A stretch of DNA of 64,000 nucleotides from Acidovorax sp. 210-6 (GTDB lineage: Bacteria > Pseudomonadota > Gammaproteobacteria > Burkholderiales > Burkholderiaceae_C): assembly GCF_010020825.1 (NCBI RefSeq), contig NZ_JAACJE010000001.1, forward strand, positions 2,542,001 through 2,606,000, written 5' to 3'. This document shows positions 1 to 8,721 of the stretch, piece by piece; position 1 is the stretch's first letter; the number at the start of each line of letters is the position of its first letter. The notes below the pieces were generated by a model, which was not told the DNA's origin, searched no databases, and was given only the letters and a program-made list of their open reading frames with translations. Made by a program: the position numbers and the translations under genes.

Positions 1-1299
1 GGAGCCGGTCAGGGCCTTCACGCTGGAAGAACCGCCCTGGATCACGGTGGTCACGTCGTCGAAGTAGCCTGCGCCCACTTCTTGCTGGTGCGACACAAAG
101 GTGTAGCCCTTCTCACGTGCTGCGAACTCGGGCTCTTGCACCATGTTGACGTAGTGCTTCATGCCTTCGCCGCGAGCATATGCGTGGGCGAACTGGAAGG
201 TGTTGAACCAGTTGATGTGGATACCGGCCAGCGTGATGAACTGGTACTTGTAGCCCAGTGCGGACAGCTCTTCCTGGAAGGCAGCGATCTGCGAGTCGTT
301 GAGGTTCTTCTTCCAGTTGAAGGAAGGCGAGCAGTTGTACGACAGCAGCTTGCCGGGGCAAGAAGCGTGCACGGCCTGGGCAAATTCGCGGGCGAAGCCG
401 ATGTCAGGCACGCCGGTCTCGCACCACACCAAGTCGGCGTAGGGAGCGTAGGCCACGCCACGGCTGATGGCTTGCTCCAGGCCGTTCTTCACGCGGTAGA
501 AGCCTTCTTGCGTACGCTCGCCGGTCAGGAAGGGCTTGTCGTTGGCGTCGTAGTCGCTGGTCAGCAGGTTGGCGGCTTCAGCGTCGGTACGGGCCAGAAC
601 GATGGTGGGCACGCCCATCACGTCGGCAGCAAAACGGGCAGCGATCAGCTTTTCGATGGCTTCCTGCGTGGGCACCAGCACCTTGCCACCCATGTGGCCG
701 CACTTCTTGACGGCTGCGAGCTGGTCTTCGAAGTGAACGCCGGCAGCACCTGCGGCGATCATGTTCTTCATCAGTTCAAAGGCGTTGAGCACGCCACCGA
801 AACCGGCTTCTGCGTCGGCCACGATGGGCAGGAAGTAGTCCACGAAATTCTCGTCGCCGGGGTTGATGCCACGGCCCCACTGGATTTCGTCAGCGCGCTT
901 GAACGTGTTGTTGATGCGGCGCACCATGGTGGGCACCGAGTCGTAGGCGTACAGCGACTGGTCGGGGTACATGGTTTCGGAGGTGTTGCCGTCGGCGGCG
1001 ACTTGCCAGCCCGACAGGTACACGGCTTCCAGACCTGCCTTGGCCTGCTGCATGGCCTGACCCGCGGTGATGGCACCGAAAGCATTGACGTAGCCCTTCT
1101 TGGCGCCGCCGTTGACCTTGGCCCACAGCTTCTCTGCACCGTTCTTGGCCAGCGTGTACTCAGGCTGCATGCTGCCGCGCAGGCGCACCACGTCGGCGGC
1201 GCTGTAGCCACGCTTCACCAGCTTCCAACGGGGGTTTTCAGCCCAGTCTTTTTCCAGGGCGGCGATCTGCTGTTCGCGGGTCAGGGTCTTGTTTGTCAT
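1..1299 (-). CDS. aceA: Isocitrate lyase, 3' end cut by window edge
   Basis: Isocitrate lyase of the glyoxylate shunt splits isocitrate into glyoxylate and succinate in the cytoplasm. The reading frame opens at an ATG at 1299 ([19 protein letters not shown]) and runs 433 codons to the window edge with no stop. Family members are only slightly longer, so only a few C-terminal residues are missing. The catalytic signature KKCGHMGGK is intact, and so are the neighbouring motifs [14 protein letters not shown] and the C-terminal NCSPSFNW. The gene stands alone on the minus strand, and its upstream region carries two near-palindromes that probably bind a regulator. Its role fits growth on acetate or fatty acids, which acs and the acyl-CoA genes in this window also support. 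Confidence 0.97.
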   Translation of the reverse strand, partial: MTNKTLTREQQIAALEKDWAENPRWKLVKRGYSAADVVRLRGSMQPEYTLAKNGAEKLWAKVNGGAKKGYVNAFGAITAGQAMQQAKAGLEAVYLSGWQVAADGNTSETMYPDQSLYAYDSVPTMVRRINNTFKRADEIQWGRGINPGDENFVDYFLPIVADAEAGFGGVLNAFELMKNMIAAGAAGVHFEDQLAAVKKCGHMGGKVLVPTQEAIEKLIAARFAADVMGVPTIVLARTDAEAANLLTSDYDANDKPFLTGERTQEGFYRVKNGLEQAISRGVAYAPYADLVWCETGVPDIGFAREFAQAVHASCPGKLLSYNCSPSFNWKKNLNDSQIAAFQEELSALGYKYQFITLAGIHINWFNTFQFAHAYARGEGMKHYVNMVQEPEFAAREKGYTFVSHQQEVGAGYFDDVTTVIQGGSSSVKALTGS

Positions 1300-1366
1300 G
1301 GGGAGTCACTCCATCGGTTGATTGAAAAAGGTGGCCATCAGTGCTGGCGATCCATGGCTCTACTTT

Positions 1367-1414
1367 AAGTCTTCTATAAGACTTGCGCAACATCTTATGT
1401 CTTATACAAGACAT
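1367..1414. promoter_or_regulatory. Two near-palindromic operator candidates upstream of aceA
   Basis: Two 18-bp near-palindromes lie 68 to 115 bases upstream of the aceA start. Site 1 (1367-1384) reads AAGTCTTCTATAAGACTT and site 2 (1397-1414) reads ATGTCTTATACAAGACAT. They share the arms GTCTT and AAGAC and are 30 bp apart, close to three helical turns. Such arms resemble operators of GntR-type regulators of central carbon metabolism, but that link is from memory. The rest of 1300-1622 is AT-rich and holds no gene that I can support. Confidence 0.55.
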
Positions 1415-1622
1415 ATTTTTTAGTATTGCAAATCAATGACTTATCTGTGTCGTTTCTGAATATGAAAAGTTATTTCTCTTATTGAGAAAACTTCGACGCC
1501 GAGAAGTATTGAATTTTTGTATTGCAAAAACAAATATTCGCCATGTGAAAAAATGTGGCGTGGCTGAGCCGATCCACAGACATGCCTCAGGCATGATGCC
1601 CGCTGTTTGTGACCACCCCACC

Positions 1623-2585
1623 ATGACCCGCCCCGCCACGCCCGCTCCGAGCCTGCCTGCCGCCTACGCCTGCCTGGCGCTGAGCATGTCCCTGGTCGGG
1701 AGCTATGTGGCCTTGTCCAAACCCCTGGCCGCGGTGCTTCCGGTGTTCTTGCTGGCCTGGATGCGCTTTGGCATTGGCGCAGTGGCCATACCGCACTGGC
1801 TGCGCAAACCGGCCGATGAGCCCGTCTTGTCGCAACACACGCGGGGCTTGCTGTTCCTGGAGTCTTTGCTGGGCAATTTTCTGTTCACGGTGTGCATGAT
1901 CTACGGCGTAAGCCTGACCAGCGCAGTGACCGCCGGTGTGATCATGGCGGGCATTCCCGCCGCAGTGGCGCTGATGAGCTGGGCGTTTCTGCGCGAACGC
2001 ATCGCACCGCGCACCTGGTTTGCCGTGGCCCTGGCGGTCGCGGGCATTGTCCTGTTTGCACTATCAAAAGATGAGCACCTTGCGTTTACTGCATCTGCCC
2101 TAGAGGCGGAAAACACTCAAAACGAGGTATGGCTAGGATACTTGCTCCTGCTGGGCGCCGTGGTCTGCGAGGCGGCGTATTCGGTGATTGGCAAGAAGCT
2201 GACCGGAACCCTGGGGCCACGCCGCATCACCTCGCTCATCAATCTGTGGGGATTTGCGCTGTCCACCCCCCTGGGGCTCTACCACGCCTTGCAGTTTGAC
2301 TTTGCCGGTGTGGGGATCGGCATGTGGCTGCTTCTGCTGTTCTATGCCCTGGCCGCCTGCGTATGGACGGTGTGGCTCTGGATGACGGGACTCAAGGCGG
2401 TGCCTGCGGCACAAGGCGGGGTGTTCACGGTGTTCCTGCCGCTCAGCGCCACGCTGGTGGGTGTGGCGGTGCTGGGCGAGCACCTCAACGTCACGCAGTG
2501 GCTGGCCTTTGGCATCGCCCTGGCCAGCGTGGTGCTGGCCACCCTGCCCTCGCGCCTGGCGTGGCGCGTGGGCTCAGGCCAGTGA
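1623..2585 (+). CDS. EamA/DMT-family membrane transporter
   Basis: This is a drug/metabolite transporter family protein of 320 residues, the usual length for a protein with ten membrane helices built from two EamA repeats. Hydrophobic segments fill the protein from AYACLALSMSLVGSYVALSK to LAFGIALASVVLATLP. The substrate cannot be read from sequence; relatives export amino acids or other metabolites. I chose the ATG at 1623 because the frame upstream to 1482 is AT-rich and does not look coding. No strong ribosome binding site is visible. A copy of the dispersed repeat (2058-2122) sits in frame in the middle and encodes a hydrophilic stretch around LSKDEHLAFTASALEAEN, probably a loop between the two halves. 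The 3' end overlaps the convergent rraA-like gene by 12 bp. Confidence 0.85.
   Translation: MTRPATPAPSLPAAYACLALSMSLVGSYVALSKPLAAVLPVFLLAWMRFGIGAVAIPHWLRKPADEPVLSQHTRGLLFLESLLGNFLFTVCMIYGVSLTSAVTAGVIMAGIPAAVALMSWAFLRERIAPRTWFAVALAVAGIVLFALSKDEHLAFTASALEAENTQNEVWLGYLLLLGAVVCEAAYSVIGKKLTGTLGPRRITSLINLWGFALSTPLGLYHALQFDFAGVGIGMWLLLLFYALAACVWTVWLWMTGLKAVPAAQGGVFTVFLPLSATLVGVAVLGEHLNVTQWLAFGIALASVVLATLPSRLAWRVGSGQ
2058..2122 (-). repeat. Dispersed repeat family A, copy 1, inside the EamA gene
   Basis: This is a diverged copy of the roughly 60-bp repeat, with CTATCAAAAGATGAGCACC followed by a GCGTTT...CCCTAGAGGC part and an A-rich tail. It is in frame with the transporter and adds a hydrophilic linker. 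Confidence 0.6.
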
Positions 2586-3074
2586 CGCAGCGCTGATGAC
2601 GATGCCGTCGGCGTCGGCATAAAGCCAATCGCCCGGCTGAACGCGAACGCCCTGGATCTGCACCACCACGTCGCGCTGGCCTTCGTTGCGCTTTTCAGTG
2701 GGCAGCGGCATGAGGCCCAGGGCGCGGATGCCCACACCGGTGGCATTGAGTTCCGCCACATCGCGCACGCATCCGTCCACCACAATGCCCGCCCAGCCGT
2801 TGCGCGCAGCGGCGGCGGCCAGGTTGCCTCCCACCAGCGCCCGGCGCAGCGAGCCGCCTCCATCAACCACCAACACGCGGCCCTGGCCGGGCGAGTCCAC
2901 GGCGGCCTTGACGAGAGTGTTGTCCTCGAAACACTTGACGGTGCTCACAGGCCCAGCGAAGGCAGGCCTGGCGCCGTAGCTGGCAAACACCGGGGGCAAG
3001 ACACGGAATTGGCCCGAGGTATCGGCCTTGTGCTGGTCGCAGAAATCGCAGGTGCTGAATGGTGAGTGGCTCAT
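2574..3074 (-). CDS. RraA-like protein / HMG (CHA) aldolase family
   Basis: This 166-residue protein belongs to the RraA/dimethylmenaquinone methyltransferase-like fold. Members are either inhibitors of RNase E or divalent-metal aldolases acting on 4-hydroxy-4-methyl-2-oxoglutarate. The segment GGNLAAAAARNGWAGIVVDG followed by CVRD carries the Gly-rich loop and the Arg-Asp pair used by the aldolases, so enzymatic activity is possible. The N-terminus is unusual in starting with a Cys-containing stretch (STCDFCDQHK) that could bind metal. It follows the small membrane protein gene on the same strand with a 10-bp gap and may be the last gene of the cco transcript. The 3' end overlaps the convergent transporter gene. 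Confidence 0.85.
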   Translation of the reverse strand: MSHSPFSTCDFCDQHKADTSGQFRVLPPVFASYGARPAFAGPVSTVKCFEDNTLVKAAVDSPGQGRVLVVDGGGSLRRALVGGNLAAAAARNGWAGIVVDGCVRDVAELNATGVGIRALGLMPLPTEKRNEGQRDVVVQIQGVRVQPGDWLYADADGIVISAASLA

Positions 3075-3084
3075 GTTCTAGGCG

Positions 3085-3384
3085 TCAATGTTCCGTGGGC
3101 AGATTCTTGTGGCAGGCATCGGGGCGCTGCGCCGTCGGCACCGGACATCGATTGAGTTCGAAAGGCGAGGCTGCCAGCAAGGTGGTCAATGCGCTGGACA
3201 CCATGGTGATGATCCAGAACACAAAGAAGGCCGCAGTGTAGATGGCTTCACGCGACCATTCGACATGGGCGCCATTGAGCCACTGCAGGTCGTGTGGATC
3301 CACCATGGCAAAAACCAGCATTTCCAGAACGCCCGCCATCAGAAAGGCGGGCCAGGCAATCCACATCAGGCGTTGGCTCCACAT
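3085..3384 (-). CDS. Small predicted membrane protein at end of cco cluster
   Basis: This is an unrecognised protein of 99 residues. It has two hydrophobic segments, WIAWPAFLMAGVLEMLVFAM and AAFFVFWIITMVSSALTTLL, with a short HDLQWLNGAHVEW loop between them and a hydrophilic tail. I chose the ATG at 3384 because AAGGAGA lies eight bases upstream. The gene follows the fixH-like gene by 47 bp on the same strand. Position and membrane character suggest a minor role in oxidase assembly or membrane function, but no family function can be named. Confidence 0.75.
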   Translation of the reverse strand: MWSQRLMWIAWPAFLMAGVLEMLVFAMVDPHDLQWLNGAHVEWSREAIYTAAFFVFWIITMVSSALTTLLAASPFELNRCPVPTAQRPDACHKNLPTEH

Positions 3385-3431
3385 CGGTCTTGTCTCCTTG
3401 GTTGCGCTGCCGAACAAAACACCCGCAGCGG

Positions 3432-3707
3432 CTAGCGAGGTTGATCCTGGGCAGGGGTGGCTGCGTGATTGCGGCCTTTGAGCGCAGGCACCAGACTCTT
3501 TTCTGACTCCTGCAGGCGCTCATTGATCTCAATGCCGCGGCGGTAGTAGTCTTCGGCGATCACCGGATCGGGCGTGCGCACCGCAAGCCACAGTGTGGTG
3601 AACCCAGCCACCACAACGATCAGCGGCCCACCCACGACCATCCACATGTAGCCGTGTTTCCACCAGGGGCCACTTTGGGGCGGTTTTTCAGTTTTTTGGG
3701 GGTCCAT
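3432..3707 (-). CDS. fixH: FixH-family cbb3 oxidase assembly protein
   Basis: This short FixH-type protein (91 residues) has one membrane helix, MWMVVGGPLIVVVAGFTTLWLAV, followed by the conserved DPVIAEDYYRRGIEIN segment typical of the family. FixH works with the copper ATPase CcoI in maturation of cbb3-type cytochrome oxidase. It lacks the longer periplasmic domain of some FixH proteins. It follows ccoG by 38 bp on the same strand, in the usual cco order. Confidence 0.85.
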   Translation of the reverse strand: MDPQKTEKPPQSGPWWKHGYMWMVVGGPLIVVVAGFTTLWLAVRTPDPVIAEDYYRRGIEINERLQESEKSLVPALKGRNHAATPAQDQPR

Positions 3708-3745
3708 GCTTTTACCTTGGCAGAAATGTCACGGGAATGGCGGGC

Positions 3746-5182
3746 TCACTGGCGAGGAACCAGGAAGACGGATTTCTCAAGCACCTTCGCACCGGACTCC
3801 ACGGCCAGGACTTCGAAGCGCACCGGGTGCGAGCCCTCGGGAAGGCTGCCATACGGAACATGCACCTGCACCACCACCCAACGTGATTGCGCAGGCTCGA
3901 TCACATACTCAGGCTCTGCAACCAGTTGCGCGCCCTCCAGCCCACTGACGGAAAGACGGTAATGCTGGGAGACCTCCGTGGCGTTCATGATCTGGAGGCG
4001 GTAGATGTTCTCCAACTTGCCTCCGGCCACAATGCGCGCCAGCGCAGCGCGATCACGCACCACATCGACCTTGAAGGGCGTACGCACGGCCAGACTCAAC
4101 AGCATGCCCAACGACAGTGCCACCAAGATGCCCGAATAGATCAGCACCCGTGGTCGCATCACACGCTTCAGAATCTCAACCTTGCCCCAGCCGCGCGACA
4201 CGCCGTTCTGGGTGGAGAAGCGGATCAGCCCCCTCGGGTACTGCATCTTGTCCATCACCGTATTGCAGGCATCGACGCACAGGCCGCAGCCGATGCACTC
4301 ATACTGCAAGCCATTGCGGATATCGATCCCCACCGGGCACACCTGGACGCACAAGGTGCAGTCGATGCAATCGCCCAGACCCTTGGCCTTGTAGTCCACG
4401 GTCTTGGTCCGAGGGCCGCGTGGCTCTCCCCGTGCTTCGTCGTAGGTGACGATCAGGGTGTCGCGGTCGAACATCGCGCTCTGGAAGCGCGCGTAGGGAC
4501 ACATGTACTTGCACACCTGCTCACGCAGGAAACCTGCGTTGCCGTAGGTGGCAAAACCGTAAAACAGGACCCAGAAAATCTGCCAGGTACCCTGGAGCGC
4601 CATCAGCTCGCCGCCCAGCTGGCGAATGGGCACAAAGTAGCCGACAAAGGTAAAGCCCGTCCACACCGAGACGGCAATCCACAAGAACTGCTTGACCGTC
4701 TTCTTCCAGATCTTCTCGAAGGTCCACGGGCTGCCGTCAAGTCGCAGACGGGCACTGCGATCGCCTTCGATCTTGTGCTCTATCCACATGAAGATTTCGG
4801 TGTACACCGTCTGCGGACAGGCAAACCCACACCAGAGACGCCCGGCCACCGCAGTGAACAAGAACAGCGCCAGCGCCGAGATGATGAGCAGCGTGGTCAG
4901 GTAGATGAAGTCCTGCGGATACAGAACCAGACCAAACAGATAGAACCTGCGCGCGCCCAGATCGAACAGCATGATCTGCCGCTCGCCCCACTGCAGCCAA
5001 GGCAGGCCGTAGAAAACAATCTGGGTGAATAACACCAAGATCCACCGCCAGCGCGCGAAATAGCCACTGATCGAACGCGGATAGACCTTCTTTTGCGCTT
5101 CGTACAGTGACGCGATCTCGTTCTGAGGATCTGCCGAAGCGATAGGGATGACCTTGCGGGGTTTCCCGCTGGGGGTATTCAT
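3746..5182 (-). CDS. ccoG: cbb3 oxidase accessory protein CcoG (RdxA/FixG), polyferredoxin-like
   Basis: CcoG is a membrane iron-sulphur protein thought to reduce copper for cbb3 oxidase assembly. The 478-residue sequence has several membrane helices in the first half, a WCGFACPQTVYTEIF motif in a membrane segment, and two 4Fe-4S cluster motifs, CIDCTLCVQVCP and CIGCGLCVDACN. A last membrane helix (RVLIYSGILVALSLGMLLSL) is followed by an extracytoplasmic Ig-like C-terminal domain. The length is normal. It lies 120 bp downstream of ccoP on the same strand. Confidence 0.95.
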   Translation of the reverse strand: MNTPSGKPRKVIPIASADPQNEIASLYEAQKKVYPRSISGYFARWRWILVLFTQIVFYGLPWLQWGERQIMLFDLGARRFYLFGLVLYPQDFIYLTTLLIISALALFLFTAVAGRLWCGFACPQTVYTEIFMWIEHKIEGDRSARLRLDGSPWTFEKIWKKTVKQFLWIAVSVWTGFTFVGYFVPIRQLGGELMALQGTWQIFWVLFYGFATYGNAGFLREQVCKYMCPYARFQSAMFDRDTLIVTYDEARGEPRGPRTKTVDYKAKGLGDCIDCTLCVQVCPVGIDIRNGLQYECIGCGLCVDACNTVMDKMQYPRGLIRFSTQNGVSRGWGKVEILKRVMRPRVLIYSGILVALSLGMLLSLAVRTPFKVDVVRDRAALARIVAGGKLENIYRLQIMNATEVSQHYRLSVSGLEGAQLVAEPEYVIEPAQSRWVVVQVHVPYGSLPEGSHPVRFEVLAVESGAKVLEKSVFLVPRQ

Positions 5183-5280
5183 GGTGCAGTGCTCATAGTG
5201 CAGAAATAGACGCAGTGGATTGGACTACGTCCTGATTAACCCGACGCGCACAAGGCCTGCACACTTTGCGCGCGCCGCAG

Positions 5281-5300
5281 ACAGGCCCCGAGGGGCCTGT
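5281..5300 (-). terminator. GC-rich hairpin after ccoP
   Basis: ACAGGCCCC and GGGGCCTGT form a perfect 9-bp stem with a two-base loop, two bases past the ccoP stop. No T-tract follows on the minus strand, so it may protect the mRNA 3' end or cause partial termination before ccoG. Confidence 0.5.
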
Positions 5301-5302
5301 AT

Positions 5303-6223
5303 TCAGCGCTTGGCTGCGGCACCGGGCTTGTTCGACAGACCCCACACGTAGGCGGTCAGCACCCCAAGCTGGGCTTCGGTCAGTTTGCCTGCCTGCGCAG
5401 GCATTTGGTTGGTTTTGCCCTGGTTGATCATGGTGGTGATCGCGGCTTCACCCCAGCCATGCAGCCAGATATCGTCGGTCAGATTGGGGGCACCCAGCGC
5501 CTGATTGCCCTTGCCGTCCGGCCCATGGCAAGCAGCGCAAGCCGCAAAATGTTCCTTGCCCAAATTGGCACGCAGCGAGTCATGCGGGCTGTTCGACAGG
5601 CTCATCACGTAATGGGCCAGGTTGCGCACATTTTCAGCAGAACCCACCGCGTCACCCATGGGAGGCATCATGCCCATGCGACCCTGGTGCAGGGTTTCAC
5701 GGATCGTCTCGGGAGAGCCGCCGTACAGCCAATCACCATCAGTCAGGTTGGGGAAGCTCTTGCCACCGCGCGCGTCAGAGCCGTGGCACTGCGCACAGTT
5801 GTTCATGAACAGGCGCTCGCCAATGGCCATGGCTTGCGCGTCAGCGGCAATTTCTTCTGGCTTCATCGAAGCAAAGCGTGCATAGACAGGCTCAATCTCG
5901 GCATTGCCTTTGTCCATTTCGCGCTTGTACTCACCGACCTGGGACCAACCCAACTGTCCGGAGAACTTGCCCAGCCCGGGATACATGGCCAGGTAAAGAA
6001 AACCGAAAACGATGGTGATCACGAACAGCCACATCCACCACCGTGGCATGGGGTTGTTCATCTCGGTCAGGTCCTCGTCCCAGACGTGGCCGGTAGTGTT
6101 GTCCGCGGTAGAAGCGACTTTCTTGCGCGCCGTAATAACGAGCAGAATCAGACAGGCGATGATGCTGATGACCGTGACACCGGCCACAAACACCGACCAG
6201 AAATTACTGGTGAAATCACTCAT
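5303..6223 (-). CDS. ccoP: cbb3-type cytochrome c oxidase subunit III, diheme cytochrome CcoP
   Basis: CcoP passes electrons from soluble cytochrome c to the cbb3 oxidase. The 306-residue protein has two N-terminal membrane helices (near residues 10-30 and 60-80, the second in WWMWLFVITIVFGFLYLAM) and two class I haem c domains. Their haem-binding motifs are CAQCH near residue 143 and CAACH near 228. Candidate methionine ligands lie in GMMPPMG and QMPAQAG. The gene begins 24 bp after ccoQ in an ordered cco operon. Confidence 0.97.
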   Translation of the reverse strand: MSDFTSNFWSVFVAGVTVISIIACLILLVITARKKVASTADNTTGHVWDEDLTEMNNPMPRWWMWLFVITIVFGFLYLAMYPGLGKFSGQLGWSQVGEYKREMDKGNAEIEPVYARFASMKPEEIAADAQAMAIGERLFMNNCAQCHGSDARGGKSFPNLTDGDWLYGGSPETIRETLHQGRMGMMPPMGDAVGSAENVRNLAHYVMSLSNSPHDSLRANLGKEHFAACAACHGPDGKGNQALGAPNLTDDIWLHGWGEAAITTMINQGKTNQMPAQAGKLTEAQLGVLTAYVWGLSNKPGAAAKR

Positions 6224-6247
6224 GGTTTGTTCTCGTTCTGGTGGGTT

Positions 6248-6385
6248 TCATTCTTGTTGGAAAGGCAGTTGGGCTGCCTCTTCGAACCGCTCCCGGTTGC
6301 TGCGTGCATACGCCCACAGAGCGATGCCGATGAAGCAGCCAAACGACAGCAGCGTGACGATGACGCGCATGGTGGTAGTGTCCAT
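6248..6385 (-). CDS. ccoQ: cbb3 oxidase small subunit CcoQ/FixQ
   Basis: This is a 45-residue protein. A short polar start (MDTTTMR) leads into one membrane helix (VIVTLLSFGCFIGIALWAYA), then a charged tail, RSNRERFEEAAQLPFQQE. This is the CcoQ pattern. CcoQ stabilises the CcoNOP complex. It lies between ccoO (17 bp away) and ccoP (24 bp away), exactly where CcoQ is expected. Confidence 0.92.
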   Translation of the reverse strand: MDTTTMRVIVTLLSFGCFIGIALWAYARSNRERFEEAAQLPFQQE

Positions 6386-6402
6386 GATGGCCCTTTCTAC
6401 GC

Positions 6403-7032
6403 TTACTTGAGTGCGCGTCCCATGCCCTGCAGGTAGGCAATGAGGGCTTCCATCTCGGTCTTGCCCTTCACTTCATCTGCGGCAGCGGCAATCTGCTCGT
6501 CGGTGTAGGGAACACCCACGGTACGCAGCGCCTTCATGCGCGGAGCCACATCAGCCGGATTGATCTGGTTCTTCTCCAGCCAGGGGTAGCCAGGCATGTT
6601 GGACTCGGGCACCACGTTGCGTGGGTTGACCAGGTGGATGCGATGCCATTCATCGCTGTACTTGCCGCCCACACGGTGCAGGTCGGGTCCGGTACGCTTG
6701 CTACCCCATTGGAAAGGGTGGTCATACACGAACTCACCTGCCACCGAGTAGTGACCGTAACGCAGCGTCTCCGCGCGGAAGGGACGGATCATCTGCGAGT
6801 GGCAGTTGTAGCAGCCCTCGCGGATGTAGATGTCGCGCCCCATCAGCGGCAGCGCTGCGTAAGGCTCCACCCCCTTGACCGGCTCTGTGGTGGACTTCTG
6901 GAAGAACAACGGAACAATTTCAACCAGACCGCCCACGGCGATCACCAGGACGATCAGAACGATCATCAGGAAGTTGTTGGTTTCGACCTTCTCGTGGGTG
7001 AAACCGCTGGAGGATTGTTGGTTTTGAGACAT
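6403..7032 (-). CDS. ccoO: cbb3-type cytochrome c oxidase subunit II, monohaem cytochrome CcoO
   Basis: CcoO is the membrane-anchored monohaem cytochrome of the cbb3 oxidase. The 209-residue protein has one N-terminal membrane helix ([20 protein letters not shown]) and the haem motif CYNCH at residues 74-78, followed by [10 protein letters not shown]. The NMPGYPWLE segment may contribute the methionine ligand. The gene starts 19 bp after ccoN on the same strand. Confidence 0.97.
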   Translation of the reverse strand: MSQNQQSSSGFTHEKVETNNFLMIVLIVLVIAVGGLVEIVPLFFQKSTTEPVKGVEPYAALPLMGRDIYIREGCYNCHSQMIRPFRAETLRYGHYSVAGEFVYDHPFQWGSKRTGPDLHRVGGKYSDEWHRIHLVNPRNVVPESNMPGYPWLEKNQINPADVAPRMKALRTVGVPYTDEQIAAAADEVKGKTEMEALIAYLQGMGRALK

Positions 7033-7051
7033 GAATGTATTCCTCGCGATC

Positions 7052-8494
7052 TCAGGCGTGAGCAGGCTTGACGGCGGGGATGGCCACGTTGACCGAGCGC
7101 CCCGAAATGGCCGTCATCCAGACGTTCCAGGCCATGATGATCATGCCTGTGAGGTACAACACACCACCGGCGACACGGATCATGTAGAACGGATAGCTCG
7201 CCTTGACGCTCTCGACAAAGGTGTAGGTCAGCGTGCCATCGGCGTTGACAGCGCGCCACATCAGGCCTTGCATCACACCGGCAATCCACATGGCGGCGAT
7301 GTAGAGCACGATGCCGATGGTGGCGAGCCAGAAGTGCAGCTCGATGGCCTTGACGGAGTGCATCTTTTCGCGGCCAAACAGACGCGGCACCAGGTAGTAC
7401 AACGAACCCATGGTGATCAGACCCACCCAACCCAGCGCGCCGGAGTGGACGTGGCCCACGGTCCAGTCGGTGTAATGGCTCAGGGCATTGACCGTCTTGA
7501 TGGACATCATCGGACCCTCGAACGTGGACATGCCGTAGAACGACAGCGACACGATCAGGAAACGCAGGATGGGGTCGTCACGCAGCTTGTGCCATGCGCC
7601 CGACAGCGTCATCACACCGTTGATCATGCCGCCCCAGCTCGGGGCCAACAGGATGAGCGAGAACACCATGCCCACCGATTGCGTCCAGTCAGGCAGCGCG
7701 GTGTAGTGCAGATGGTGAGGGCCAGCCCACATGTAGGTGAAAATCAGGGCCCAGAAGTGCACGATCGACAGGCGATACGAGTACACGGGACGACCGGCCT
7801 GCTTGGGGATGAAGTAATACATCATGCCCAGGAAGCCCGCCGTGAGGAAGAAGCCCACAGCGTTGTGGCCGTACCACCACTGCACCATGGCGTCCTGCAC
7901 ACCTGCATACGCGGAATAGCTCTTCATCAAGCTGACAGGCACCGCAGCACTGTTGACCAGGTGCAGCACTGCCACCGCCAAGATGAATGCACCGTAGAAC
8001 CAGTTGGCCACATAGATGTGACGCACCTTGCGGATGCCGATGGTTCCAAAGAAGACGATGGCGTAGGCCACCCAGACCAGCGTGATCAGGATGTCGATGG
8101 GCCATTCGAGTTCAGCGTATTCCTTGGCGCTGGTGTAGCCCAGCGGCAAGGAGATGGCTGCAGCCAGAATCACCAGCTGCCAACCCCAGAAGGTGAAGCC
8201 CACCAGCGGACCGCCAAACAGTCGCACCTGGCAAGTGCGCTGAACCACGTAGTAGCTCGTACCAATGAGCGCGCTGCCGCCGAAAGCAAAAATCACCGCA
8301 TTGGTGTGCAGGGGGCGCAAGCGCCCGTAGCTGAGCCAGGGGATGTTGAAATTGAGTTCTGGCCATGCCAGCTGGGCTGCAATGAACACGCCCACCAGCA
8401 TGCCCACAACACCCCAAACCACGGCCATGATTGAAAACTGCCGCACAACCGTGTCGTTGTAGTGGGCAGCATCTGCTTTTGTTAGTGAATCCAT
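7052..8494 (-). CDS. ccoN: cbb3-type cytochrome c oxidase subunit I, CcoN
   Basis: CcoN is the catalytic subunit of the high-affinity, proton-pumping cbb3 oxidase and carries haem b, haem b3 and CuB. The 480-residue protein has about twelve membrane helices. Metal-ligand regions are visible: the [10 protein letters not shown] helix, [13 protein letters not shown], and [17 protein letters not shown]. The segment [14 protein letters not shown] holds a tyrosine in the helix that provides the cross-linked Tyr in cbb3 enzymes. An FNR/Anr box 52 bp upstream suggests its own low-oxygen promoter. Confidence 0.98.
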   Translation of the reverse strand: MDSLTKADAAHYNDTVVRQFSIMAVVWGVVGMLVGVFIAAQLAWPELNFNIPWLSYGRLRPLHTNAVIFAFGGSALIGTSYYVVQRTCQVRLFGGPLVGFTFWGWQLVILAAAISLPLGYTSAKEYAELEWPIDILITLVWVAYAIVFFGTIGIRKVRHIYVANWFYGAFILAVAVLHLVNSAAVPVSLMKSYSAYAGVQDAMVQWWYGHNAVGFFLTAGFLGMMYYFIPKQAGRPVYSYRLSIVHFWALIFTYMWAGPHHLHYTALPDWTQSVGMVFSLILLAPSWGGMINGVMTLSGAWHKLRDDPILRFLIVSLSFYGMSTFEGPMMSIKTVNALSHYTDWTVGHVHSGALGWVGLITMGSLYYLVPRLFGREKMHSVKAIELHFWLATIGIVLYIAAMWIAGVMQGLMWRAVNADGTLTYTFVESVKASYPFYMIRVAGGVLYLTGMIIMAWNVWMTAISGRSVNVAIPAVKPAHA

Positions 8495-8546
8495 CGCTTA
8501 CCTCTTAGAGTTCTCGGAAATAATAACCTCGTTAACGGTAGTGCTA

Positions 8547-8560
8547 TTGATGCTAGTCAA
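8547..8560 (-). promoter_or_regulatory. FNR/Anr box before ccoN
   Basis: TTGATGCTAGTCAA matches the FNR consensus TTGAT-N4-ATCAA at nine of ten positions. It lies upstream of ccoN and overlaps the last codons of ccoS, so a second oxygen-controlled promoter is likely inside the cluster. Confidence 0.75.
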
Positions 8561-8694
8561 CCGTCGCGAAGAATGCGTTCTCCCTCCTGCTCCACATTCT
8601 CGAACTGTCCCCTGTGCACGGCCCACCAAAGGCCAAGCAGGATCAGCAGCACCAAGACCACCGACAGCGGAATCAAGAGATACAGGATGTCCAT
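8557..8694 (-). CDS. ccoS: cbb3 oxidase maturation protein CcoS
   Basis: This 45-residue protein begins MDILYLLIPLSVVLVLLILL, one membrane helix, and continues GLWWAVHRGQFENVEQEGER with a short end. This is the CcoS signature, including the WWAV and GQF residues. CcoS is needed for cofactor insertion into the cbb3 oxidase. It lies 27 bp after ccoI and precedes ccoN. Its 3' end contains the ccoN FNR box. Confidence 0.93.
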   Translation of the reverse strand: MDILYLLIPLSVVLVLLILLGLWWAVHRGQFENVEQEGERILRDG

Positions 8695-8721
8695 CAGACC
8701 AATTCCAATTGCAGCGGGCAC

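Noticed and set aside
1482-1622. An N-terminal extension of the EamA transporter from 1482
   Set aside because: The stretch is AT-rich, unlike the coding sequence, and the family starts near the ATG at 1623.
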